Assembly (NCBI RefSeq): GCF_002483225.1
Contig: NZ_DLHL01000003.1
Span: 62,001 to 126,000 of the forward strand
Direction: 5' to 3'
DNA length: 64,000 nt
Source: Gemmatimonas sp. UBA7669
GTDB lineage: Bacteria > Gemmatimonadota > Gemmatimonadetes > Gemmatimonadales > Gemmatimonadaceae
A program made the translations under genes and the position numbers. Of this stretch, positions 1-9,184 are shown one piece after another; position 1 is the stretch's first letter, and the number at the start of each line of letters is the position of its first letter. The notes beneath the pieces were generated by a model that was not told the DNA's origin, made no database searches, and saw only the letters and a program-made list of their open reading frames with translations.

Positions 1-471
1 CACACCGGGGCGCACGAGCTGCTGGAAATCCTTGTCGCCCGACACCACGACCACATTGTAGCCCTGCTCCACACCCAGACGGGCCATCGTGCCGATGACA
101 TCGTCCGCCTCGAAGCCCTCGGCCGTGAGTACGGGAATGCCGTAGGCCTCGAGCAATTGCAGCGTGCGCTGCAAGCCCTGATCGAAGTCGGCCTGGAGAT
201 CGTCGGCCAGCTTTTCGCGCGTGGCCTTGTAGTCGGGATACAGCTCGTCGCGGAACGTGGCACCCGAGTCATGCACCCACGCCAGATACTCCGGCTTGTG
301 GGTGGCCAGCAGGCGCTTCAGAAAGTTCGCAATGCCCCAGGCAATCGAGCTGTTCTCACCACGACTGGTACTGAGCGGCCGCTGCAGCAGGGCAAAGAAC
401 GCGCGATAGATCAGCGCGTACCCGTCGACCAGAAAGAGTCGCGGCGCGGTGGGACGCGTGACCTCAGCCAT
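1..471 (-). CDS. polA: DNA polymerase I, N-terminal 5'-3' exonuclease part (partial)
   Basis: The minus-strand frame starts with ATG at 471 and runs off the left edge of the window, so only the first 157 residues are present. The N-terminus reads LFLVDGYALIYRAFFAL, followed by LYPDYKATREK, EADDVIGT and VVVSGDKDFQQLV. These are the metal-binding and DNA-binding motifs of the FEN-like 5'-3' exonuclease domain that begins bacterial DNA polymerase I. In the family this domain removes RNA primers and flaps ahead of the polymerase. The gene lies 35 bp downstream of the GWxTD lipoprotein gene on the same strand and may share its transcript. A stand-alone 5'-3' exonuclease cannot be excluded, because the polymerase domain would lie outside the window. 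Confidence 0.9.
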   Translation of the reverse strand, partial: MAEVTRPTAPRLFLVDGYALIYRAFFALLQRPLSTSRGENSSIAWGIANFLKRLLATHKPEYLAWVHDSGATFRDELYPDYKATREKLADDLQADFDQGLQRTLQLLEAYGIPVLTAEGFEADDVIGTMARLGVEQGYNVVVVSGDKDFQQLVRPGV

Positions 472-506
472 GTCGCGTCCCGCCGCTCACGACCCGCGCG
501 AACAAC

Positions 507-1934
507 TCAGCGCGGCTGCATGGACTGCTTGCGGCGAATGGCGGCGTCGAGATCCACGCGTCCCTGCGCAGAAAGGCGCCAGCGGCCGAAGCCGGTCTGG
601 TCCACGAAGACAAGCTGCGTGCGCAGCTCGCGATATTCCCAGATCTGCTGGCGGACGCGCGCATTGGGATCGATCAGGCCGGTGTCGGTGATGTTGTCCG
701 GATCACCCAACGCCACGAAGGCGATGCCGCGATCGGACTGCCAACCAACCTGCGCATCATCACGATAGCGGGCGTTGGCGGTGCGGATGCGTGCAAAGTA
801 ATCGCGCAATCCTTCGTGTTCAGCCGTGGCCGGCACGGGGTCCGTTTCCTTGAGGAAACGGGTCCACGCGTCGGCACGCTGGGCCGGGCCCGCACTCTGC
901 AGCTCACGCACCCGCTCGGGCGCGGCGAAATACCGCAGGTAGCCGAGCATTTCTTCGAAGGTGGCAATGGGCAGGTCATCGCCCAGACTCACCAGCACGC
1001 GCGTGCGCGACGTGTCGCGGCCACCCTGCGGTACCACCTCCACCCGGTTGATGCCGATGCCCATGCGCGAGACCGGGACACCCACCGTGACACTGCGGCC
1101 GGCGCCACGCTGCGGCAGCGTCACCGTGCTGTCCCAGAGCACCACATCGGCGTCATCGCGCACACGAACCCCCACCACTTCGGGCAGGTTGGCGCCTACC
1201 GCATCGACATACACGGGCAGGAGCGAATCCACACCAAACACAACCGTGGCGCGCGGCCTCGCCAGGAGACGCGGCAGCGAGTCCACGCTCTGACGCGGAA
1301 TGACTTCATACACCGGGACCGGACTGCCCAGGGCCGTTGCCGAGAGGCGCGGCACGTCGAGCGTCACTTCCTCCGACGAGGACCGGATGCTGCCCCCGTC
1401 CCGAAGGGCGATGGCCAGGGTGTAGCGACCTGGTGCCAGGCGCAGGAACTGCTGCCAGATGATGCTTTCGTCGGTGCGCGTCGTTTCGCGGAAGGTCGGG
1501 ACCCGTACCTGCTCAACCGACTCCACACTGCGCACCACCGTCTGTCCCTGCCGGACTTCCACACGGGCCGTGTACGACGCCGCATATCGGTCGCCTTCAC
1601 GGGAGAAACCGAGCACACGTGATGGCAATGAGAGCGCCAGCAGGGTCAGCGTGGTGTCCGGCGACGGCGCGCGAAGAAACGACACCGAGGCTGTGAATGG
1701 GACGGTCCCCCCACTCGAGACCAGACCCAGCGACCGGTACAGGCGCTGCATATCCGCCGCGGTCGTGGTCACTACGCCGCCCGCAGGTCCGCCCCCCGGC
1801 GGCGCTCCGCCTGGGGGCGCGCCACCCGGTGGCCCGGGTGCCGGTCTGGAACCGGCGCAGGCCGTGAGCAGAGCCGCGACGCCAACACGGACGCAGGCTC
1901 GGAAAGTCAGGGCACGAGTTGTCACGGTCTGCAT
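507..1934 (-). CDS. GWxTD domain-containing lipoprotein
   Basis: Starting at ATG 1934, the protein has a hydrophobic signal ending in a lipobox (ALLTACAG). A low-complexity Pro/Gly linker made of PPGGA-type repeats follows (DNA about 1787-1850). The body is beta-rich. The C-terminal third contains RYRDDAQVGWQSDRGIAF followed by GDPDNI and a terminal FGRWRLSAQGRVDLD. This matches the GWxTD domain found in Gemmatimonadota, Acidobacteria and Bacteroidetes, with GWQSD in place of GWxTD. The biochemical function of that family is not established. The mature protein should be anchored to the membrane facing the periplasm. In-frame ATGs at 1943 and 1967 are alternative starts; the 1934 start gives the most compact signal peptide. 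Confidence 0.82.
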   Translation of the reverse strand: MQTVTTRALTFRACVRVGVAALLTACAGSRPAPGPPGGAPPGGAPPGGGPAGGVVTTTAADMQRLYRSLGLVSSGGTVPFTASVSFLRAPSPDTTLTLLALSLPSRVLGFSREGDRYAASYTARVEVRQGQTVVRSVESVEQVRVPTFRETTRTDESIIWQQFLRLAPGRYTLAIALRDGGSIRSSSEEVTLDVPRLSATALGSPVPVYEVIPRQSVDSLPRLLARPRATVVFGVDSLLPVYVDAVGANLPEVVGVRVRDDADVVLWDSTVTLPQRGAGRSVTVGVPVSRMGIGINRVEVVPQGGRDTSRTRVLVSLGDDLPIATFEEMLGYLRYFAAPERVRELQSAGPAQRADAWTRFLKETDPVPATAEHEGLRDYFARIRTANARYRDDAQVGWQSDRGIAFVALGDPDNITDTGLIDPNARVRQQIWEYRELRTQLVFVDQTGFGRWRLSAQGRVDLDAAIRRKQSMQPR

Positions 1935-2009
1935 TGCTACCATCTCGGACAGTGGAAGGTCCCGCAACTTTACCTTGCTGGCGTTGCGTGTCGGCGTTAC
2001 GTTCGCCCC

Positions 2010-2957
<948 letters not shown>

Positions 2958-2988
2958 CCGGGCGCCGGCCCCTGGCTCCCCTCTCGTC

Positions 2989-3582
2989 GTGACCACGTCT
3001 CCCCATGTACGACTCGTCGCCCTGCTGGCCGAACGCTCGGCCAAGCGGGGCGATTTTGTGCTCGCCTCCGGACGCCGCTCCTCCCTGTACGTGGATTGCC
3101 GGCTGACCACCATGCATCCCGAAGGCCAGCTGCTCATTGGCCGAGCTGGCCTGGCCGCCCTGCGCGCGAGCCCCTGGAACGTGGACGCCGTAGGTGGCCT
3201 GACCCTGGGCGCCGACCCCATCGCCTATGCCATCGCCCACGCGAGTGCGATCGAAGCCGAACGATTGGCTGGCGCACCCGGTCCCGAAATGGTTCGGGCC
3301 TTTACCGTGCGCAAGGAGGCCAAGCAGCACGGCACTGGCAAGCTCATCGAGGGGGCCTTCTTGCCGGGTGACCGGGTGGCCATCGTTGAGGATGTGATCA
3401 CCACCGGCGGGTCCGCGCTCAAGGCCGTGGAAGCCGTCCGGGCGGCCGGCGGCATCGTGACGGGGGTACTGGCCCTCGTGGACCGCGAAGAAGGCGGCAG
3501 AGAGGCTCTGGAGGCCGCAGGGCTGGAAGTCCTGAGCCTGGTCCGCGCGTCAGAGCTGCTGCCGCTCCTGCCGCCAGCCTGA
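2989..3582 (+). CDS. pyrE: Orotate phosphoribosyltransferase
   Basis: GTG start at 2989. The 197-aa product is of typical PyrE size. It contains the type I phosphoribosyltransferase PRPP loop VAIVEDVITTGGSALKA near residue 125. N-terminal features specific to orotate PRTases are FVLASGRRSSLYVDCR and, later, VRKEAKQHGTGKLIEG, the flexible loop carrying catalytic lysines. The reaction transfers ribose-5-phosphate from PRPP to orotate to make OMP in de novo pyrimidine synthesis, in the cytoplasm. The gene follows the kinase gene closely on the same strand. A salvage gene of the same pathway, upp, lies further along at 22 kb. Confidence 0.95.
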   Translation: MTTSPHVRLVALLAERSAKRGDFVLASGRRSSLYVDCRLTTMHPEGQLLIGRAGLAALRASPWNVDAVGGLTLGADPIAYAIAHASAIEAERLAGAPGPEMVRAFTVRKEAKQHGTGKLIEGAFLPGDRVAIVEDVITTGGSALKAVEAVRAAGGIVTGVLALVDREEGGREALEAAGLEVLSLVRASELLPLLPPA

Positions 3583-3639
3583 CGGCCGAGCAGCGCGGTA
3601 GACCGGCGCAGAATTGCGCCGAGCCGGGTTGGGGCGTCC

Positions 3640-5286
3640 TTGAAGGCCATGACTGCCCCAGCCCTGACTCCCCGCCACGTGCCCGCGCTGCTCAACGAGG
3701 AGCGCGCCAAAGACCTGCGCACCTTTGCGGTTGCCGCGAGGCGGCGATTCTGGAGCACCATCATCGTGGCCGGCGTACTGGTGGCCGGCCTGCAGTTGGG
3801 CCTGGCCCAGGTGCCTGCCCTGCTTGTGGTGTCCATGTTCGCGGCCGCGCTGTTGCTCAATGCGGGGCTGGCCGCCCTTGGACGACAGGCGAGCTGGTAT
3901 CGCCGCTGGTTCAAGTACGTCTTTGCCGTTTTTGACACGCTGCTGATCAGCGTGGTGGTGGGCGTGTTCGGCTCTCCGGTGCTGGCGCTGCTCTACGTCC
4001 TGGCCATTGTGCCCTACTCCTTCGATCGCGGGCCGGCGCTGGGCTATATCACGACCGGTTCGTCGGTACTTGGGTATCTGGGTGCGAGTTGGGTATACCA
4101 ATTCAACCAGCCGGGCGAGGCCGCGCCCTGGGCGCAGGTGTGGTTGGCCGCCGGTCTCCTGGTCGTGGTGTCGCACCAGGTCATTCAAATGCCCTCGCGG
4201 CTCATTGCCCGCATTCGCCGTACGCGCGAGCGCGTGGCGCAGGTGGAACGCGGGGACCTCTCCGCCCGCGCCGACGCCCGGCACGCGGACGAGTTGGGAT
4301 TTCTCGAGGGCAGTCTGAACGGCATGCTCGATGAACTGGAGTGGCTCATCGACACGGTGCAGCAGGAAGCCGATGAACTCGCCGCCGTGGCCTCGCAGGT
4401 GCACGCGGCCAGTGAATCGCTGGGCTTTCGTGCGAGTGACGTGAGCGCGAGCGCGCTGGCCCTCCGCGACGATGTCGCACAACAACAGGACGTGGCCGGT
4501 GTCGGCGCGCGCGCCGGTCAGGACGCGCGGCGTACCGCGGAGCTTGCCCGTCGGACGGCTGAAGCCACGGCACAGGACGCGCATGAGCTCGATGACGCGG
4601 CGGCGACCAGTCGCGCGGCCATTGACCGGGCCGCCCGCACACTGGTGCACGTGGGCGAGACCGTCACCGACACCGCGGCGCAGGTGCGCGCCCTGGCGCC
4701 GGCCTCGGACCAGGTGGGAGACTTTGTCGATACCGTGTCGCGTATTGCCAAGCAGACCAATCTGCTGGCGCTCAACGCGGCCATTGAAGCCTCACGAGCC
4801 GGTGAGGACGGCGTCGGCTTCGCTGTGGTCGCTGAACAGATTCGCGCGCTGGCCGTGGAGAGCGCACTCGCCGCCAAGCGCGTCACGCACACCGTGCAAC
4901 AGGTGCGCGAGCAGATCGGGGTGGCGGTGCAGGCCATGGATACCACGGCGACGGAAGTGCAGGGTGCCGGCACGATTGCCCGCGATGCCACGCGCGGTCT
5001 GGCGTCGATGCTCGACGGCATTGCCCGTGTCACGCGTCAGAGCGACGAGGCGGTCGGGCTCGCCCGCACCCAGGCCCAGCTCTCATCGTCAGCCGCTGCT
5101 GCGTTCGAATCGCTGGAGGGCGCCGTGCAGCGCGCATCCGGTAACGCCCGGGTGGCGGTGGACGGTGTGTTGGCCCAGCGCACGAGCATCGAGGAGCTCA
5201 CACGTAGTGCGCGTCAGCTCTCCGAGGTGGCGTCGCGTCTTCGTGCGGTGGCCAATCGTCAGGCGCATCACCCGACACATCAGTAA
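3640..5286 (+). CDS. Methyl-accepting chemotaxis-like signal transducer with membrane-embedded N-terminus
   Basis: The 548-aa protein begins with a cluster of about five or six hydrophobic segments (residues 25-175). A HAMP-like region (IARIRRTRERVAQVERGDL) follows, then a long coiled coil. The hairpin-tip signature of chemoreceptors is present: RIAKQTNLLALNAAIEASRA and GFAVVAEQIRALAVES. That tip contacts CheA and CheW in the family. There is no large periplasmic ligand-binding domain between two TM helices, so the signal is probably sensed within or near the membrane. ATG at 3646 is an alternative start. Its 3' end overlaps the 3' end of the convergent AraC-type gene by 89 bp. Confidence 0.87.
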   Translation: MKAMTAPALTPRHVPALLNEERAKDLRTFAVAARRRFWSTIIVAGVLVAGLQLGLAQVPALLVVSMFAAALLLNAGLAALGRQASWYRRWFKYVFAVFDTLLISVVVGVFGSPVLALLYVLAIVPYSFDRGPALGYITTGSSVLGYLGASWVYQFNQPGEAAPWAQVWLAAGLLVVVSHQVIQMPSRLIARIRRTRERVAQVERGDLSARADARHADELGFLEGSLNGMLDELEWLIDTVQQEADELAAVASQVHAASESLGFRASDVSASALALRDDVAQQQDVAGVGARAGQDARRTAELARRTAEATAQDAHELDDAAATSRAAIDRAARTLVHVGETVTDTAAQVRALAPASDQVGDFVDTVSRIAKQTNLLALNAAIEASRAGEDGVGFAVVAEQIRALAVESALAAKRVTHTVQQVREQIGVAVQAMDTTATEVQGAGTIARDATRGLASMLDGIARVTRQSDEAVGLARTQAQLSSSAAAAFESLEGAVQRASGNARVAVDGVLAQRTSIEELTRSARQLSEVASRLRAVANRQAHHPTHQ

Positions 5287-6181
5287 CTCCGCGAGCAGCG
5301 TCACGGGGCGCGAGTCGTTTCCCACTGAGCCACGCGGGTGGCGAATGAAAGGGATCGAAGCTCTGCAGGGCATCGCGATACGGCAGGACCAGCGTCTCGC
5401 GGAAATGCTGCAACATCTGTTCACCCGTTCGCGTGCGTCGAAACGTTGCGGCCGGCATGTCCAGCAGATTCTGTACGTGACGTGAGAACGCCTGCGGCGA
5501 GGAATACTCCAGCAGGAACGCAACCTGGGTGATGGAGTAGCCCGGGTTCTCGAACAATCGGGCGGCCCGCACCAGGCGAGCGAGCGCGAGGTACTTCTTG
5601 GGTGCGGGAATACCGGCGCGACAGAACCGGCTCATGAACGTGGTCGGCATCACGCCCGCCATGCGTGTGAATTCCCGCACCGTGGTCAGCGTGCGCGGTA
5701 CCGAGAAGAGCATGTCGAAGAAGCGGCGACACGCAGGGACCGCATGCTGCAGGTCGACATGCAGACGTTGCCGTGCGATGGCCTCGATGCTCTCGGGGTG
5801 CTCATCGGCCACCAACTGCCGCAGGTCACGCCATCCCGCCGGCTCACGCACATCCACCAGCGTGCGCACCCCCTGGTGACCCAACTGCAGGACCGCCTGC
5901 GTCGCGTGTCGTGGATCGGCAGCGCCCAGCAGCGCGACGGCGGGCACCCCCGGAAACTCACGCACCATGCGCGCCAGTTGCCCGGCGTGTGATTGCTGCT
6001 GATAGCGGGCCACCGAGACGAGCACGGCCGAGACGGGCTGTGCGCGCAGATCGGTGAGCACCTGGTCGAGATTCTCGCGATGCACGGTCGTGTACACCCC
6101 CTTCCCTGCCGCGTCCACGCGCTGTTGCTCGGCCGGAGTGAGGAACGTGATGACAGCTTTGGACCACGGTGTCGCGGACAT
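5198..6181 (-). CDS. AraC-family transcriptional regulator
   Basis: ATG at 6181 (MSATPWSKAVITFLTP) gives 327 aa. The N-terminal 180 residues look like a receiver- or sensor-like alpha/beta domain without recognisable ligand residues. Around residues 185-280 lies a double helix-turn-helix: VREFTRMAGVMPTTFMSRF followed by YSITQVAFLLEYSSPQAFSR, the typical second AraC helix-turn-helix with its hydrophobic pattern. The last about 45 residues are polar and overlap the chemoreceptor-like gene on the other strand. Upstream in-frame sequence reads through a low-complexity stretch into the RNase P RNA gene, so the longer reading is rejected. Target genes are not evident. Confidence 0.83.
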   Translation of the reverse strand: MSATPWSKAVITFLTPAEQQRVDAAGKGVYTTVHRENLDQVLTDLRAQPVSAVLVSVARYQQQSHAGQLARMVREFPGVPAVALLGAADPRHATQAVLQLGHQGVRTLVDVREPAGWRDLRQLVADEHPESIEAIARQRLHVDLQHAVPACRRFFDMLFSVPRTLTTVREFTRMAGVMPTTFMSRFCRAGIPAPKKYLALARLVRAARLFENPGYSITQVAFLLEYSSPQAFSRHVQNLLDMPAATFRRTRTGEQMLQHFRETLVLPYRDALQSFDPFHSPPAWLSGKRLAPRDAARGVTDVSGDAPDDWPPHEDATPPRRADAHYV

Positions 6182-6340
6182 GGAATGGGGCCCTCCGAAA
6201 GCCGAGGCAGCGGGAAGGAGACATGACAGCGAGGACGGACCAACACGCGCGATGCTAGAGCGCCTCGTCATCACGCTGTCATTGCCGCGCGTCGAATTGT
6301 CATCACGCGCGAGGCCCCAGCATCCGTGCGGAGGTTCGCG

Positions 6341-6370
6341 TGGTGACGCGGAGAGCGGGCCCGCTATATT
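6341..6370 (+). promoter_or_regulatory. Candidate promoter of rnpB
   Basis: TATATT at 6365-6370 is a near-consensus -10 element placed just before the start of the RNase P RNA. The best -35 match is weak (TGGTGA at 6341-6346, 18-bp spacer). Position relative to the RNA is the main support. Confidence 0.4.
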
Positions 6371-6379
6371 GCGGACAGG

Positions 6380-6768
6380 ATGTCGCCGGCCGGATGGTCG
6401 CGAAGTCGGAGGACGGGCGCTTGTCGCCGCGCTCCGGCTCCGAGGAAAGTCCGGGCTCCACAGGGCAGATCGCCAGGTAACGCCTGGGCGCACGCGGCGT
6501 GAGCTTCGTGTGACGGACAGTGCAACAGAAAGCAAACCGCCGTCTTCGCAAGAAGGCGGTAAGGGTGAAAGGGTGGGGTAAGAGCCCACCGCGCACTCGG
6601 CAACGAGTGTGGCACGGTAAACCCCGGTCGGAGCAAGGCCAAATAGGCGGTGAGAGACGGCCCGTCTCGAACAACGGTGCAGGGCCCTCGGGCCTGACCA
6701 TCGAACCGCGGGTAGGCTGCTGGAGCGTGTGGGTGACTGCACGCCGAGAGGAATGACCGTCCGGTGTC
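6380..6768 (+). ncRNA. rnpB: RNase P RNA (bacterial type A)
   Basis: The catalytic RNA of ribonuclease P, which matures tRNA 5' ends. Conserved core segments are visible in order: GAGGAAAGTCCGGGCTCC, CAGGTAACGCCTGGG, ACAGAAAGCAAACCGCC, the GGGTGAAAGGG and GGTAAGAGCCCACC segments, GGCACGGTAAACCCC and the 3' AGAGGAATGACC. Helix P1 closes the molecule: CCGGATGGTC at 6390-6399 pairs perfectly with GACCGTCCGG at 6755-6764. Exact ends are estimated from P1 and the upstream -10 box. The protein partner gene rnpA is about 4.3 kb away. Confidence 0.95.
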
Positions 6769-6868
6769 GTGTGGTGTTTCACCTCTGGTGGTTCACCGCA
6801 TGGCACTGACAGAACCCGGCTTACAGGCCGGCGACATCCGCCCTCTGCTTTTTCCTGTGTTCTCTGCC

Positions 6869-7789
6869 ATGCGCGTACGCCTCAACGCTCGGTTCTACGT
6901 CCTGCTTGGACTGGTGACGACAGGCTGCGGTGGTGGCCCGGTGGTCACGCCGGTGCCCGTTCCCGAGGTTCGCGAGACACCACCAATTCCGACTCCGGTG
7001 TCGGTCGCGCGGGTGAGCCTGCCGGCACGGGTCGCGGGTGGCAGTTGGCGCGTGGTCAGTCAGATCACCATCGAGCTGCGCGACAGTGCCAGCACACCCG
7101 CCACGCCTGGCACTCGCGGCAATGCCCCGACGACGCGCCGGCAGGACGTCGAGTCGCGGGGGCTCGTCTCCTGGTCTGGCACACGCAACCCCAATGGGTC
7201 CATGGTGCTCGCCGGTCAGGTCGACTCGTTCACCGTGCGCAGCTCCTTCGAGCAGCAACTTGCGCCGCTGCCAACGCCACCGGCGCTGTTGTTGCTCGAT
7301 GGCCGCGTGGACAGCACGACCGTTCGCATCGTGACCCGTCCCCTGTTGGACAACGAGTGCGACCGGCCTGAGGCCGCGGCGGCCGCATTGGCCGCTGAGG
7401 TGCTCGTGCGCATTCCTGACGGCGTCGTGCGCGGCAGTACCTGGCGCGACAGCAGTGTGACCCTTTCCTGCCGCGGCGGCGTGCCCATGACGCTGATAAG
7501 CCGCATGCAGACCACCTTGCAGGACATCGAGCCAACACAATTGCGTCTGGAGCGGCGGGTGGAGCTTCAGGTGAGTGGCACCGGCGGCTCTGCCTTTCGC
7601 GCCTTTGATGTCCAGGGTCAGGGTCAGGCAACCCAGCAGCTGGTGGTGGATGTCGCAACCGGTCTCTTGCGCCGGCTGGATGGGCGCAGTGAGCTCAGGC
7701 TCACCACAAGCGAACGGGTCCCGCAGCAGGCACCGCGTCTTCAGACAGCGGTGCAGCGCGGGACCCTTCGAGTCGAGTGGCGGCCCTGA
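6869..7789 (+). CDS. Putative lipoprotein of unknown function
   Basis: From ATG 6869 the product has a short signal (RLNARFYVLLGLVTTGCGGG) with the lipobox VTTGC. A Pro/Val-rich linker follows, then about 270 residues of probable beta structure with little conserved Cys or His. In-frame sequence before 6869 lies inside and just after rnpB and is unlikely to be translated. I do not recognise a family; the many Ser/Thr/Arg beta-strand-like stretches resemble other uncharacterised Gemmatimonadota envelope proteins. It is convergent with dnaN and separated from it by a strong hairpin. Confidence 0.72.
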   Translation: MRVRLNARFYVLLGLVTTGCGGGPVVTPVPVPEVRETPPIPTPVSVARVSLPARVAGGSWRVVSQITIELRDSASTPATPGTRGNAPTTRRQDVESRGLVSWSGTRNPNGSMVLAGQVDSFTVRSSFEQQLAPLPTPPALLLLDGRVDSTTVRIVTRPLLDNECDRPEAAAAALAAEVLVRIPDGVVRGSTWRDSSVTLSCRGGVPMTLISRMQTTLQDIEPTQLRLERRVELQVSGTGGSAFRAFDVQGQGQATQQLVVDVATGLLRRLDGRSELRLTTSERVPQQAPRLQTAVQRGTLRVEWRP

Positions 7790-7797
7790 TTTGCGAC

Positions 7798-7822
7798 GTG
7801 GTGGCGCATATGGCGCCACCAC
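7798..7822. terminator. Hairpin between convergent genes, probable bidirectional terminator
   Basis: GTGGTGGCGC at 7798-7807 is a perfect 10-bp inverted repeat of GCGCCACCAC at 7813-7822 with a 5-nt loop. It sits in the 48-bp gap between the lipoprotein gene and dnaN, which face each other. There is no U-run, as is common in very GC-rich genomes. Confidence 0.65.
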
Positions 7823-7837
7823 ATCAGCCTCCCGGCC

Positions 7838-8950
7838 TCAGTCCATCAGACGCAGCGGCATCACCAGGCAGAGATACTTGGCCGGATCGTCCCAGCCTTC
7901 AGGCTCGATGGTGGCCGCACGCTCCGGCGCCTTGAACGTGAGCCGGATCTGCTCGGTGGGCATGTAGCGGAGAATCTCGAGCAGATAGGTGGCGTTGAAG
8001 CCAATGTCGAGCTGGTCGCCGGTGTAGTTCACCGGCAGCTCGTCGCTGGCTTCACCCAGATCCGGCGTGGTGACGCTGAACTTCAGCATCCCCGTGTTGA
8101 AGGACATCTTGATGCGATGCGTCTGATCGGACGCAATGACACTCATGCGCTTGAGCGCACTCGTGAGCGCGGCCTTGTCGGCCAGGGCGTAGCGATCGTT
8201 GTCCTTCGGGATGACCTGCTCGTAGTTGGGGTACGGCCCCTCCACGAGACGCGTGAACACCGACGTGAACGGCGAGCGGAATCCGAGGTGGTTGTCGCCG
8301 CGCGCGATTTCCAACTCTTCCTCAGCCGGAAACAGGCGGCGAATCTGCTCGAGCGCCTTGGGCGGCACGATGAGATCACCCGGCGGGGCGCTGCTGGATT
8401 CCACCGGCAGTTCCATCTTGGCGAGACGATGTCCGTTGGTGGCCACCATGCGCATGCGCTCCTCGCGCAGCTCCCAGAGCACGCCATTCAGGATGGGGCG
8501 TGACTCCTCGGTGCTGACGGCAAACGCCGTGTGCGAGATGAGCTTCTGCAACTCACCCGACTTGACCCGCCACGAATCGTTGAAGCGTACGCTCGGGAAG
8601 GTCGGGAACTCGTCACGCGGCAGCCCAAGCAGCTTGAACTTGGAACGCCCGCACTCCAGCACGACGCGCTGCTCACCACTGGCCGAAATCTTTACCGGCG
8701 AGGGCGGAAGCTCGCGCGCGATTTCGCTCAGCTTCTTGGCAGGGATGGTGATGGCCCCAGCCGTTTCGACATCCGCACTCACTTCGGTGCTGACGGCGAT
8801 GTCGAGATCGGTGGCCGAGAAGCGAATGCCTCGGTCTGTCGTCTCGACCAGCAGGTTGGCCAGCACCGGGAGCGTGGTCTTGGCCGGCACGGCCGCGGTC
8901 ACGGCCTGGAGGCCTTCCTGCAGCTTTTCACGCGAAATCGTGAACTTCAT
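7838..8950 (-). CDS. dnaN: DNA polymerase III beta subunit (sliding clamp)
   Basis: The 370-aa product has the normal clamp length and three repeated domains. The start is MKFTISREKLQEGLQAV, then LPVLANLLVET and a C-terminus ending YLCLVMPLRLMD; the terminal MPLRL-type segment forms part of the protein-binding pocket. The clamp encircles DNA and tethers polymerase III. The gene lies 234 bp downstream of dnaA on the same strand, the classical dnaA-dnaN order found near many replication origins. Confidence 0.96.
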   Translation of the reverse strand: MKFTISREKLQEGLQAVTAAVPAKTTLPVLANLLVETTDRGIRFSATDLDIAVSTEVSADVETAGAITIPAKKLSEIARELPPSPVKISASGEQRVVLECGRSKFKLLGLPRDEFPTFPSVRFNDSWRVKSGELQKLISHTAFAVSTEESRPILNGVLWELREERMRMVATNGHRLAKMELPVESSSAPPGDLIVPPKALEQIRRLFPAEEELEIARGDNHLGFRSPFTSVFTRLVEGPYPNYEQVIPKDNDRYALADKAALTSALKRMSVIASDQTHRIKMSFNTGMLKFSVTTPDLGEASDELPVNYTGDQLDIGFNATYLLEILRYMPTEQIRLTFKAPERAATIEPEGWDDPAKYLCLVMPLRLMD

Positions 8951-9184
8951 GCGCGGGTATGTGGAAGGACTGCTGCAGCCTGTTGTTTACAAACAGACTA
9001 AGAGATAAAAACAGTGGTAGCAGCAGGGGATGTGGGCATGTCTACAAACGCTGCAAGCTACGCATCCAGAACGGCTTTCGCCATGTCCCCTGATGTGGGT
9101 TGGCTGTGGGATCTCGCGAACTCTCCCCGCTCATGCACAGGGGAGGGGGGTGCCTGGTGTGGGGAGCTGTGGATGGGTGGGGAC
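8951..9184. other. dnaA-dnaN spacer, possible origin-associated region
   Basis: No gene is seen in these 234 bp. A local AT-rich stretch (about 8981-9014) stands out in this GC-rich genome and could be an unwinding element or the dnaN promoter. TGTGGATGG at 9168-9176 differs at two positions from a DnaA box. This is not enough to call an origin. Confidence 0.35.

Noticed and set aside
157..1622. Several open frames on the plus strand opposite polA and the GWxTD gene
   Set aside because: High-GC shadow frames with no family similarity; the minus-strand genes explain the sequence.
6182..6742. Long N-terminal extension of the AraC-type protein
   Set aside because: It would read through rnpB on the opposite strand and has low-complexity Arg/Ser/Pro composition.
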